A DNA stretch of 7,605 bases from Alphaproteobacteria bacterium (GTDB lineage Bacteria > Pseudomonadota > Alphaproteobacteria > Rhizobiales > Beijerinckiaceae), in assembly GCA_009921785.1 (NCBI GenBank), contig RFXE01000081.1, forward strand, positions 1-7,605, in the 5' to 3' direction. The position numbers and the translations under genes are program-made. Every line of letters starts with the position of its first letter. Positions within the stretch are counted from its first letter, which is position 1. The notes beneath the pieces were generated by a model. That model saw only the letters and a program-made list of their open reading frames with translations. It was not told the origin of the DNA and did not search any database. Below, in pieces: positions 1 through 6,695 of this stretch.

Positions 1-437
1 ACTTCGGCAACATAATCATCGAGATCTGTGCCATTGCGCAAGATACGTAAACGACCGCCATCGGCGCTCCAATTATCATTGAGATAAAGGAGAACGGTAA
101 TGATCTTGGTCTCACTGTCGGTATGGATCGTGCCATCGGTTTTGCGCAAGAAGCCGCGCACCGTATACATGGTGGGCCGATCGGTGAGGTCGATTTTGAA
201 TTTTTGTTCGATAGCTTTGCGGAAGGCGCCGTCTTGCAATTCATCGAGCAACGCGCGGAAGCGACCGGAAATGTTCAATTCGGATGGCGGATGAGAGCCC
301 GGTCCGGGAACTTCTGGAAAATCGGCCATCGCTTCCGTGAATTTTTCAGGTTTCACGAAATTCTCGACAATCAGATATTCGTAAGGGTCGGTCTGAAGGG
401 GCGCGCGCTCAAGTGCGCCGTAGTCGAGATAGGTCAT
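1..437 (-). CDS. 2-oxoglutarate/Fe(II)-dependent dioxygenase-like protein, partial (C-terminus outside window)
   Basis: The frame is open from ATG at 437 to the left edge, giving 145 codons without a stop. GGGAG lies about 5 bases upstream of the ATG and supports this start. The sequence has the look of a prolyl-4-hydroxylase-type 2OG-Fe(II) oxygenase: a mixed N-terminal region (1-90), then VRGFLRKTDGTIHTDSET with the HxD iron-binding pair at H105 and D107, followed by the core strand KIITVLLYLN (111-120) and GGRLRIL (127-133). The second iron histidine and the 2-oxoglutarate-binding arginine would lie beyond the edge, so the catalytic set cannot be completed here. Family members couple 2OG decarboxylation to hydroxylation; the substrate of this one is unknown. 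It is transcribed divergently from the phosphatase at 619. The family call is fairly secure, the function is not. Confidence 0.85.
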   Translation of the reverse strand, partial: MTYLDYGALERAPLQTDPYEYLIVENFVKPEKFTEAMADFPEVPGPGSHPPSELNISGRFRALLDELQDGAFRKAIEQKFKIDLTDRPTMYTVRGFLRKTDGTIHTDSETKIITVLLYLNDNWSADGGRLRILRNGTDLDDYVAE

Positions 438-488
438 GGGGGCTCCCAATGTCAGTCTGTACCGTCGTATTGCGCGACGCCGCCTCTT

Positions 489-524
489 AGCATGTCTCCG
501 CTTCGGACAAAACCGGGTCATGCT
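489..524. repeat. 36-bp palindromic intergenic element
   Basis: The arms AGCATG (489-494) and CATGCT (519-524) are perfect inverted repeats. Between them lie a small internal hairpin (TCCG 497-500, CTT, CGGA 504-507) and ACAAAACCGGGT. The style, with AGCATG/CATGCT ends and an ACCGG core, resembles the short palindromic mosaic repeats scattered between genes in Rhizobiales genomes. That resemblance is from memory, and no second copy is present in the window. It sits between two divergent genes, so it could also be a regulatory palindrome. Confidence 0.45.
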
Positions 525-618
525 TGCCGCGTCGGCCTCTGCCTGATAGGAACTTGGCACGAAATTAAGGCAATTCGGTCGCTTTTCGCCAAAATCAGGC
601 AGGTTTTCGTCTTTTGCT

Positions 619-1335
619 ATGAAATTATCGACTCAAGAAACGCGAGAACAACGCCGACGCCGTAGCGTCGCCCGCTGGAACAAGCCCCTAAACACGCTGT
701 GGCGCCGTTTCCGGGCTTGGGTCCATATGGTTTTCGTCGATCACGGTATTTTTAGGCTTGCCTATCTCAATCTCCATAGAGTTTCCGATAAATTCTGGCG
801 GGCAGCGCAGCCAACACCGGGTCAACTTCGTCAGGCGGCGCGCGACGGAATTCGGACGATTGTGAATCTGCGCGGCGGGCGCGAATTCGGCTCCTGGCCG
901 CTCGAGCGTGAAGTCTGCGAATCGAAAGGGTTGATTCTCGTCGATTTTGTCTTGCGGTCCCGTGGCGCGCCTGATCGCGAACGGATCGCCTCGGCCGCGA
1001 AATTTTTTGAAAGCCTGCACTATCCGGTGCTCGCGCATTGTAAGTCGGGCGCCGATCGTGCGGGCTTTATGTCCACGCTTTATCTTCTCGTGCATGAAAA
1101 GCGTCCGCTTGATGAAGCGTTGAAGCAGCTCTCCTGGCGGTATGGTCATTTCAAATTCGCCAAGACCGGTATTCTTGATGAATTTTTTGAGCGCTACCGG
1201 CGTGAGGGTCTCGAGAAAGGTATTTCGTTCCAGACTTGGGTTGAAACGATTTATGATCCATCAGCACTCGAACGCGAGTTCAAAACCAGTGCATGGGGTG
1301 ATTGGATTGTTGATCGTTTGTTGCGACGCGAGTAG
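619..1335 (+). CDS. Dual-specificity/tyrosine phosphatase family protein
   Basis: This 238-aa protein carries the cysteine phosphatase signature HCKSGADRAG at residues 140-149, with nucleophile C141 and phosphate-binding R147. The general acid is probably D119 (RGAPD) or D109, on the loop about 20-30 residues before the cysteine. FWRAAQPTPGQLRQA (59-73) and IRTIVNLRGG (78-87) are typical of bacterial DSP-like phosphatases. The N-terminus (1-40) is strongly basic, with RRRR at 12-15, and could contact membrane or nucleic acid. No strong Shine-Dalgarno precedes ATG 619 (AGGCAGG at 597-603 is 15 bases away). ATG 727 is a possible internal start, but the intervening sequence reads as part of the conserved protein. 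A weak promoter-like pair is TTGCCG (524-529), 17 bases, TAGGAA (547-552). The gene converges on the phosphatase at 1342. Its substrate is unknown. Confidence 0.85.
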   Translation: MKLSTQETREQRRRRSVARWNKPLNTLWRRFRAWVHMVFVDHGIFRLAYLNLHRVSDKFWRAAQPTPGQLRQAARDGIRTIVNLRGGREFGSWPLEREVCESKGLILVDFVLRSRGAPDRERIASAAKFFESLHYPVLAHCKSGADRAGFMSTLYLLVHEKRPLDEALKQLSWRYGHFKFAKTGILDEFFERYRREGLEKGISFQTWVETIYDPSALEREFKTSAWGDWIVDRLLRRE

Positions 1336-1341
1336 TCGCCT

Positions 1342-1785
1342 TTATCCGAGTAAATCCAAAATTTGTTCCGTGAGTTTTTCACGTACTGCGCGATAGGCCT
1401 CGAGTTTTTCCTCGCGACTACCCTCGATCAAAGAGGGATCAATAGTCGGCCAATAAATGACATCAACCGCCATGGTGCGTGTAAGCTCCAATGCCGTGTG
1501 ATGCGCTTCAGGACTCAAAGTCACAATCAAATCGAAATTAAGCCCCTCCCATTCCGCGAGTTCCTCAAGCGTATGGGGTTTGTGATTTTTGGCATCAATG
1601 CCAATTTCAGCAAGAACGGCAATTGTAAATCCGTCAATATCGCCTTTGCGGATACCGGCCGATTGTATGAAATGCGTTTTACCAAAATAATGGCGCGCGA
1701 TTGCTTCTGCCATCGGCGATCTTATGGCATTCATCGCACAGGCAAATAATACGGCCTGAATTTTTGCGCGATGTTCTGAAGCCAC
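1342..1785 (-). CDS. Low-molecular-weight protein-tyrosine phosphatase family protein
   Basis: This 147-aa protein has the phosphatase loop CAMNAIRS (C16-S23), matching C-X5-R-S with nucleophile C16, N19 and R22. The general-acid pair DP is at D116-P117 in YWPTIDPSL. Length and motif order fit the low-molecular-weight PTP fold, which is shared with thioredoxin-coupled arsenate reductases. C16 is the only cysteine, so the extra cysteines used by those arsenate reductases are missing and a phosphatase is the better call. The start is GTG at 1785, with GGAAAGGG located at the end of the upstream UPF0262 gene and about 10 bases away. It is the last gene of the murA-hisD operon, 6 bp after the UPF0262 stop. 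Its natural substrate is not known. Confidence 0.87.
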   Translation of the reverse strand: MASEHRAKIQAVLFACAMNAIRSPMAEAIARHYFGKTHFIQSAGIRKGDIDGFTIAVLAEIGIDAKNHKPHTLEELAEWEGLNFDLIVTLSPEAHHTALELTRTMAVDVIYWPTIDPSLIEGSREEKLEAYRAVREKLTEQILDLLG

Positions 1786-1791
1786 GCGCGA

Positions 1792-2271
1792 TCACCCTTT
1801 CCAGTGGAGCGATGAAATCAAGGTGAACAAGCGGCGCGCCGTATCAAAATCGACGGTGATCTTTCCTTCGAGACGATCAATGAGCAATTGCGCGGCTTCA
1901 TTGTGAAGTCCGCGTCGTCCCATATCGATGGCCTCAATCTGAGATGGTGAGGCTGATCGAATAGCGTTGTAATAGCTTTCACAAATCAGAAAATAGTCTT
2001 TAATCACACGCCGAAAGGGCGTGAGTGACAAAATGTGAACGATAACAGGCGCGCCTGCATTATCACGAATATCAAGCGCCAATTTATTGGTGATCAGACT
2101 AACGGTCAGCGAATAAGGTCCGCCTTCATGATCGGGAATGACAAATTGATTTGATTCAACGAGATCATAGATCGCAATCGCGCGTTCATGTTCTTGTTCG
2201 GTACCGGCGCGACCAATCGATGCTTCATCAAGCGTCACAGAAACGAGGCGTTGTCTCGGATCCTGACTCAT
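1792..2271 (-). CDS. UPF0262 family protein
   Basis: This 159-aa protein matches the UPF0262 family of alphaproteobacteria in length, sequence style and position between hisD and a low-molecular-weight phosphatase. Recognisable stretches are LVSVTLDEASIGR (9-21), EQEHERAIAIYDL, a central HILSLTPFRRVIKDYF segment, and the C-terminal IDMGRRGLHNEAAQLL. I see no signal peptide or membrane segment, so it is probably cytoplasmic. No biochemical function is established for the family as far as I know. The ATG at 2271 lies 8 bp after the hisD stop, with only a weak AAGACCGG upstream, which suggests translational coupling to hisD. The family call is secure and the role is open. Confidence 0.88.
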   Translation of the reverse strand: MSQDPRQRLVSVTLDEASIGRAGTEQEHERAIAIYDLVESNQFVIPDHEGGPYSLTVSLITNKLALDIRDNAGAPVIVHILSLTPFRRVIKDYFLICESYYNAIRSASPSQIEAIDMGRRGLHNEAAQLLIDRLEGKITVDFDTARRLFTLISSLHWKG

Positions 2272-2279
2272 GACCGGTC

Positions 2280-3575
2280 TTATTCCAGATTCAAACGAAT
2301 GGCGACGGAACGGGCATGCGCACTCAAGCCTTCGCTCTCTGCCAGTGCCAATGCTGACGGTGCCAAGGCACGCAAGGATTCCGGCGTGCAGGACAGAATG
2401 GAAGTGCGTTTCATGAAATCAAGAACGCCAAGGCCTGACGAGAACCGCGCCGATCGTGCGGTGGGTAATACGTGATTGGAGCCACCGACATAATCGCCAA
2501 TGGCCTCCGGCGTATGGGCACCAAGGAAAATCGCGCCCGCATTGCGCACGGATGCGGCAAGCTCATCTGCGTCATCCGCTTCAATTTCGAGATGTTCTGG
2601 AGCAAGGCGATCAACAAGCGGAATTGAGTCCTTGAGTGATTTCACTTCGATAATTGCGCCATGATCATTCCAGCTGCGGCGCGCAATATCTGCACGTCCG
2701 AGAAGCGTGAGTTGACGTTCCACCGCCGCTTCAACAGATGTCGCAAGACGTGATGAAGGCGTAATCAAAATTGATTGCGCGGCAACATCATGCTCAGCTT
2801 GCGCAAGAAGATCCGCTGCAACCCAATCAGGATTTGCAGTATCATCAGCCATGATGACGACTTCAGAAGGGCCGGCGATCATATCAATGCCGACTGTGCC
2901 AAACACACGACGTTTTGCAGCCGCAACATAGGCATTGCCGGGGCCAACAATTTTCGCAACCGGTTTGATCATCGCTGTGCCATGGGCCAAAGCGGCCACC
3001 GCTTGCGCTCCCCCAATGCGATAAATTTCATGTGCGCCTGCGAGATGAGCGGCCGCCAATACAAGCGGGTTGATATCACCTTTGGGGGCAGGCACGACCA
3101 TAACAATGCGCGGCACACCAGCAACGCGTGCGGGAATTGCATTCATCAAGACGGACGACGGATAGCTTGCCGTACCACCGGGTACATAAAGTCCGACTGC
3201 TTCAATCGCTGTCCAGCGATGGCCAAGTGTAACGCCGAGTGCGTCCGTGTAGCGATCATCTTTAGGAATTTGCCGCGCATGATGTGAGGTGATGCGATCA
3301 TGCGCCACGTTCAAAGCCTGTAACGCTTCTTTCGAGCAAGCTTGTTCAGCGGCTTTGACTTCCTCAGTACTGACGCGCAAGGGCTTTGCAGCCGGATCAA
3401 ATTGATCAAAGCGCTTTGTATAATCGATAAGGGCTTCGTCACCGCGTGCGATGACGTCTGCAATGATCGCAGCCACGGTCTGGTCAACATCTTCTGACAC
3501 TTCCCGTTTGGTAGCGAGAAGCGCCGTGAAAGCTTTTTCGAAATTGGGATCGCTTGAGACAAGACGTTTGACCAC
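2280..3575 (-). CDS. hisD: Histidinol dehydrogenase
   Basis: HisD (EC 1.1.1.23) oxidises L-histidinol to L-histidine in two NAD+-dependent steps, the last stage of histidine synthesis, in the cytoplasm. At 431 aa it has the usual family length and all key residues in register: zinc ligands Q259 and H262 (LLAQAEHD), D361 (GDYVGGSNHVLPT) and H420 near the C-terminus, plus the catalytic pair E327-H328 in LAPEHLE. Other signatures are YVPGGTASYPSSVLMN (130-145), GPGNAYV (211-217) and DMIAGPSEV (231-239). The start is GTG at 3575, with GAAAGG about 8 bases upstream and the DUF2948 stop 12 bp away. It sits inside the murA operon, away from any other his genes, as in related Rhizobiales. I see nothing to suggest loss of activity. 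Confidence 0.97.
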   Translation of the reverse strand: MVKRLVSSDPNFEKAFTALLATKREVSEDVDQTVAAIIADVIARGDEALIDYTKRFDQFDPAAKPLRVSTEEVKAAEQACSKEALQALNVAHDRITSHHARQIPKDDRYTDALGVTLGHRWTAIEAVGLYVPGGTASYPSSVLMNAIPARVAGVPRIVMVVPAPKGDINPLVLAAAHLAGAHEIYRIGGAQAVAALAHGTAMIKPVAKIVGPGNAYVAAAKRRVFGTVGIDMIAGPSEVVIMADDTANPDWVAADLLAQAEHDVAAQSILITPSSRLATSVEAAVERQLTLLGRADIARRSWNDHGAIIEVKSLKDSIPLVDRLAPEHLEIEADDADELAASVRNAGAIFLGAHTPEAIGDYVGGSNHVLPTARSARFSSGLGVLDFMKRTSILSCTPESLRALAPSALALAESEGLSAHARSVAIRLNLE

Positions 3576-3587
3576 GAAATCAGCCTT

Positions 3588-3962
3588 TCACTTCTGTGGC
3601 GCAAGATCGGAGAGAGCCACTTCGAGGCACTCAACCGTCAGCTTGATGGCGACATCATTTTCGAAGGCCAGAATAACATCGCCCGATGGTGCCTCGCTGG
3701 GATTAAACATAAGCCCGATTAGTGTGAGTACGGTTTTCGACGATCGATCCGGCATGCCGATCGATTTTACTTTTGTCACGCGATTGAAGTGAAGTCCTGC
3801 AGGCCGAGACGGCGATTGTGCGGGATCATCTTTCCGCGTCAGCACGGCAACAAAACGCTGCTCGCGCGCTTGATAGGTCATGTCTGAAGCGCGTAGCAGC
3901 GCGCCCTCGAGCAGGGTCGAGAGGACAAGCAGATCTTCAGCGTCCAAAGCGGCCATTTTCAT
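3588..3962 (-). CDS. DUF2948 family protein
   Basis: This small protein (124 aa from ATG 3962) matches the DUF2948 family found between murA and hisD in alphaproteobacteria. The family-like N-terminus MKMAALDAEDLLVLSTLLEGA is followed by QRFVAVLTRKDD, LHFNRVTKVKSIGM and a C-terminal block GDVILAFENDVAIKLTVECLEVALSDL. No signal peptide or membrane segment is seen. I chose ATG 3962 because family members begin close to the ALDxEDL motif and GGAG (3977-3974) lies upstream. An in-frame ATG at 3989 would add nine residues (MVRLGVVLL) but would sit at the edge of a predicted mRNA stem. The start overlaps the stop of an 18-codon ORF as TGATG. No biochemical function is known to me. Confidence 0.85.
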   Translation of the reverse strand: MKMAALDAEDLLVLSTLLEGALLRASDMTYQAREQRFVAVLTRKDDPAQSPSRPAGLHFNRVTKVKSIGMPDRSSKTVLTLIGLMFNPSEAPSGDVILAFENDVAIKLTVECLEVALSDLAPQK

Positions 3963-4018
3963 CAGTAAAACCACTCCAAGCCGGACCATCGAGGACCCGG
4001 CACCCTATCGGCGCTCAT
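3962..4018 (-). CDS. Possible 18-codon leader ORF upstream of the DUF2948 gene
   Basis: ATG at 4018 opens an 18-codon frame (MSADRVPGPRWSGLEWFY) ending in TGA at 3964-3962, which shares its last base with the DUF2948 ATG (TGATG). AAGG lies 8 bases before the ATG, so it could be translated and coupled to the next gene. The peptide has two tryptophans and no histidine, so it is not a classic his attenuator peptide. An ORF this short can easily arise by chance; the stop/start overlap and ribosome site are the only support. Confidence 0.25.
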   Translation of the reverse strand: MSADRVPGPRWSGLEWFY

Positions 4019-4040
4019 AAATCACGCCTTGGTCCGGGCT
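3979..4040 (-). promoter_or_regulatory. Hairpin-forming leader in the murA-DUF2948 spacer
   Basis: On the transcript, CCGGACCA (4037-4030) is perfectly complementary to TGGTCCGG (3988-3981). Two further pairs follow after a one-base bulge (AG at 4040-4039 with CT at 3980-3979). The 41-base loop contains GGCG/CGCC arms and the ATG of the 18-codon ORF. The 3' arm ends just before the DUF2948 ribosome site GGAG (3977-3974). No U-tract follows, so it is not an intrinsic terminator. It could tune translation or protect mRNA ends in the operon's only long spacer. Confidence 0.4.
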
Positions 4041-4060
4041 GCAAATAATCGTTGGTCGGG

Positions 4061-5356
4061 TCAGCCTTCGCCGGAGATGCGCTCGATATCGGCGCCGCAG
4101 CGGCCGAGCTTTTTCTCAAGCGCCTCAAAACCACGGTCGAGATGATAGACGCGATTGACGGTGGTTGTCCCTTCGGCGACCAGAGCCGCAACAATCAAGG
4201 ACACCGAGGCGCGCAGATCGGTCGCCATCACGGGCGCGCCTTTTAATCGGCTTTGGCCTTTCACAATCGCGACATCACCTTCGAGCTTGATTTGCGCACC
4301 AAGTCGCGCCAGCTCTTGCACATGCATGAAGCGGTTTTCGAAAATCGTTTCATGAATGCGCGATGATCCGCTGGCACGCGTCATCAAGGCCATGAATTGC
4401 GCTTGAAGATCGGTCGGGAATCCGGGGAAGGGTTCCGTCGTAATATCAACAGGCGCGAGCAACCCCGGCGCACGCGAGATGCGGAGGCCTGTGGGTTCAA
4501 CCGTAATTTTCGCACCTGCTTTTTCGATATGATCCAGCGCGTTTTGCAATAAATCCGCGCGCGCCCCTTCGAGCAGCACATTGCCACCCGTCATCGCGAC
4601 CGCAATCGCATAAGTTCCGGTTTCAATGCGGTCGGGCAGAACGGCATGATGCGCGCCATCAAGCCGCGCAACGCCCTCAATGACAATCTGCGATGTACCG
4701 GCGCCTTCAATCTTCGCGCCCATTTTAATGAGGCACTCGGCGAGATCGGTAATTTCAGGCTCGCGCGCAGCGTTTTTGATGATTGTTGTACCATCGGCAA
4801 GGCTTGCCGCCATCAAAGCGACATGGGTGCCACCTACTGTGACTTTCGGAAAATCAATCTCGCCGCCTTTCAAGCCCTTGGGAGCTGTGGCGATGACATA
4901 ACCTGAATCGATTTCGATATCGGCACCAAGCTTTTCAAGCGCCATCAAGAGAAGATCGACAGGTCGTGTCCCGATAGCGCAGCCGCCGGGCAGTGACACG
5001 CGCGCTTGCCCCATACGCGCGAGCATCGGCGCGATAACCCAGAAACTCGCACGCATGCGCGAGACGAGTTCATAAGGCGCGGTCGTGTCAACAATGTCGC
5101 GCGCTGAAAGCGTAATGGTTTCGCCACTTTCTTCAGACTGGCCGAGACGCTTGCCGCTGATGGCGGCATCGACCCCATGATTGCCCAAAATGCGCATGAG
5201 CAATCGCACATCGGAAAGGCGCGGCACATTGTGAAGCGTCAGCGTCTCACGCGTGAGAATGCTCGCGATCATCAAAGGGAGTGCGGCATTTTTCGCGCCC
5301 GAGATGGGGATGATGCCTTCAAGCGGGCGGCCGCCGGTGATCTTGATTCGGTCCAT
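4061..5356 (-). CDS. murA: UDP-N-acetylglucosamine 1-carboxyvinyltransferase
   Basis: MurA (EC 2.5.1.7) transfers the enolpyruvyl group of phosphoenolpyruvate to UDP-GlcNAc, the first committed step of peptidoglycan synthesis, in the cytoplasm. The 431-aa length is typical. Visible signatures are ISGAKNAALPL with catalytic K22 and N23, the active-site loop LPGGCAIGTRPVDL with C126 (the fosfomycin-reactive cysteine in this family), PFPGFPTDLQAQF with D316, DLRASVSLI (D380) and HLDRGFEAL (R408). The cysteine is retained, so the form is not the natural Cys-to-Asp fosfomycin-resistant type. ATG 5356 begins MDRIKITGGRPL as expected for the family. The ribosome site is poor (AAGAG 17 bases upstream), and the small basic protein ends 20 bp before it, so coupling is possible. 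Confidence 0.98.
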   Translation of the reverse strand: MDRIKITGGRPLEGIIPISGAKNAALPLMIASILTRETLTLHNVPRLSDVRLLMRILGNHGVDAAISGKRLGQSEESGETITLSARDIVDTTAPYELVSRMRASFWVIAPMLARMGQARVSLPGGCAIGTRPVDLLLMALEKLGADIEIDSGYVIATAPKGLKGGEIDFPKVTVGGTHVALMAASLADGTTIIKNAAREPEITDLAECLIKMGAKIEGAGTSQIVIEGVARLDGAHHAVLPDRIETGTYAIAVAMTGGNVLLEGARADLLQNALDHIEKAGAKITVEPTGLRISRAPGLLAPVDITTEPFPGFPTDLQAQFMALMTRASGSSRIHETIFENRFMHVQELARLGAQIKLEGDVAIVKGQSRLKGAPVMATDLRASVSLIVAALVAEGTTTVNRVYHLDRGFEALEKKLGRCGADIERISGEG

Positions 5357-5376
5357 GGTGTGTTTTCGATACTCTT

Positions 5377-5556
5377 TTAAGGCGTATTGCGCGGGGCGAT
5401 GGCTTTTTCAGGGCCGGTCGGGGCGGCCGATGTGCCACTCTCCGTGTCCGGCTCATGTTCAGCGCGACCGCGGATTTGTGCTTTCCGGCGCTTCAAATTT
5501 TCACGCAGAGCCGCCGCAGCGGCCTCAAATCGTGCTTTTTGAACGTCTTTTTTCAT
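5377..5556 (-). CDS. Small basic conserved protein upstream of murA (59 aa)
   Basis: ATG at 5556 opens a 59-codon frame ending in TAA at 5379-5377. The N-terminal half (1-31) is a charged, alanine-rich probable helix containing AAAAALRENLKRRKAQIRGRA; the C-terminal half is Pro/Ser/Thr/Glu-rich and probably disordered. Small proteins with an ALRENLKRRKAQ-type motif precede murA in several Rhizobiales as I recall, which favours a real gene. There is an in-frame stop 13 codons upstream, so no longer version exists. No convincing Shine-Dalgarno is visible before the ATG, which lowers confidence. It lies 20 bp before murA on the same strand and is probably the first gene of the operon. Function is unknown. 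Confidence 0.68.
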   Translation of the reverse strand: MKKDVQKARFEAAAAALRENLKRRKAQIRGRAEHEPDTESGTSAAPTGPEKAIAPRNTP

Positions 5557-5853
5557 CTGAGGCAGGAAAAGCGAGAAAAAATGGGAGGCAACGGCCTAAA
5601 CCCTATGAATAATCGTAAAGGCCGCACCGGATGATGCCTCATCGCCGATTGCCCGCGACTTGGCAAGTCCACAGGCGGCCGCGCAAAACGAGCTGGTCGG
5701 GGCCTTCTCGTTAACGCTGATGGTGCGCGCCCGAGGCGCGACCGGCCCCGTGGCTTGCCACTCCTCACCCCTTATGGCATACCCGCGCCGCTTCCTGAGC
5801 GGCGTTGTGCGTATCCGTCCGCTCATATGGGCTTTGCTTCAAGATTGCCCAAC
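5557..5853. other. Gene-free spacer with several inverted repeats, between divergent murA operon and tRNA-Thr
   Basis: This 297-bp spacer must hold the murA operon promoter (minus) and the tRNA promoter (plus). No consensus promoter stands out; TTGTGC at 5804-5809 is a weak tRNA -35 candidate. Direct inspection shows these inverted repeats: GACTT/AAGTC (5657-5669), CGGGGCC/GGCCCCG (5698-5704 and 5744-5750) enclosing CGCGC/GCGCG (5726-5740), GTGGC/GCCAC (5750-5761), and CGCCGCT/AGCGGCG with a 5-base loop (5786-5804). There is also an 8-bp palindrome CGTTAACG at 5709-5716. Frames here show no family resemblance. Confidence 0.5.
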
Positions 5854-5928
<75 letters not shown>

Positions 5929-5978
5929 GATGACTTAATTATGGGCGCTCAGTCTCTGCCGTGAGTGGTTACAAGAAC

Positions 5979-6019
5979 GACTTGCAGGTTTTGTAAGTCA
6001 GAAAAATGTGATAACATTT
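5979..6019 (+). repeat. Two adjacent hairpins between tRNA-Thr and the bactofilin gene
   Basis: GACTTGCA (5979-5986) pairs with TGTAAGTC (5992-5999), including one G-T pair and a 5-base loop. Five bases beyond, AAATGT (6004-6009) pairs perfectly with ACATTT (6014-6019) around GATA. Neither is followed by a T-run on either strand, so they are not simple terminators. They lie in the 197-bp leader of the bactofilin gene and could be operators, recombination arm sites or RNA structure. Confidence 0.4.
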
Positions 6020-6125
6020 CATATAAGTAATTGAATCCAATTTCGGTGTCTTTCAAGCAGATATAAAGCGCATTTTTTTGTAATCCATTTGTTAATCTAT
6101 CCAAACACAAATCGGAGGAAATTGA

Positions 6126-6695
6126 ATGAGTTGGTTTGGCAAAAAGCCAAAAAAGTCCGAAAAAGTTGAAGCAAAAAACATTCTCAAACAGAATGATATA
6201 ACAGCTCATCAAATTCAAATACCGAAGCATGAGCTTACTCCCGAAGCTATTTTGGAACATGTAGTCAAACAAGCTGTCTCAGGAAATACTCAAATTGTAA
6301 ATGAAGTTATTGATCAAACAATTATTGGAACAGCCGCCGAGTTTAATGGCGATCTAACAACCAAAGGAAATTGCACGATTGAGGGGCGAATAAGGGGAAA
6401 TGTTTCTGCCTTGAATTTCACGCTAGAAGCGGGCTCAACAATGTCAGGTAACATTACGGCCAATACTGCTGTCATTCATGGAACGTTGAACGGGAATATT
6501 CATGCTAATTCAATTGTTATTTCGTCGGAGGCACGAATCTTTGGAGATCTTGTTTACGAAACGATATCGATTGAACAGGGAAGCCATATTAATGGCGCGC
6601 TAAAATCTAAAGAGCAAACGAAAACTACTGGTCCTAGAATGCCCCATATTGATGAAGCAAAAGAAATACAAAATAGACCGGTAAAGTCGGCTTAA
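6126..6695 (+). CDS. Bactofilin family cytoskeletal (polymer-forming) protein
   Basis: This 189-aa protein contains a bactofilin (DUF583) domain at about residues 65-160. It shows the short right-handed beta-helix repeats of this family: TIIGTAAEFNGDLTTKGNCT, IEGRIRGNVS, LEAGSTMSGNITANTAVIHG, LNGNIHANSIVI, SEARIFGDLVYETISIEQG and HINGALK. Bactofilins polymerise without nucleotides into membrane-associated filaments that place cell-wall enzymes or appendages. The N-terminus MSWFGKKPKK (Trp/Phe plus lysines) fits the short membrane-targeting peptide of the family. The linker 11-64 is longer than in the smallest bactofilins, and the tail 161-189 is polar. ATG 6126 has GGAGG (6114-6118) 7 bases upstream. 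Codons are AT-rich (20 G+C in 6121-6180), unlike the operon at left, suggesting transfer. No M23 peptidase partner is visible. Confidence 0.9.
   Translation: MSWFGKKPKKSEKVEAKNILKQNDITAHQIQIPKHELTPEAILEHVVKQAVSGNTQIVNEVIDQTIIGTAAEFNGDLTTKGNCTIEGRIRGNVSALNFTLEAGSTMSGNITANTAVIHGTLNGNIHANSIVISSEARIFGDLVYETISIEQGSHINGALKSKEQTKTTGPRMPHIDEAKEIQNRPVKSA

Noticed and set aside
554..572. TTGGCAC resembling the -24 element of a sigma-54 promoter upstream of the 619 gene
   Set aside because: The required TTGC-like -12 element at the right distance is absent.
1342..1785. Arsenate reductase function for the low-molecular-weight phosphatase
   Set aside because: Only one cysteine (C16) is present, so the thioredoxin-linked cysteine relay is missing, and no ars genes are nearby.
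5596..5826. 76-aa minus-strand frame upstream of the small murA-operon protein
   Set aside because: It is in frame with that protein but separated by a stop (5598-5596). Its composition is not protein-like for a known family, and it lies over inverted repeats. Could be a degraded gene, but nothing supports it.
6062..6078. TATAAA plus T-run upstream of the bactofilin gene as promoter or tRNA terminator
   Set aside because: No -35 element sits 15-18 bases upstream of TATAAA, and the T-run (6072-6078) lacks a stable stem before it.
5949..6272. 107-aa minus-strand frame across the tRNA-bactofilin spacer
   Set aside because: It overlaps the bactofilin start and its ribosome site, is Phe/Leu/Tyr-rich as expected of antisense AT-rich DNA, and shows no family resemblance.
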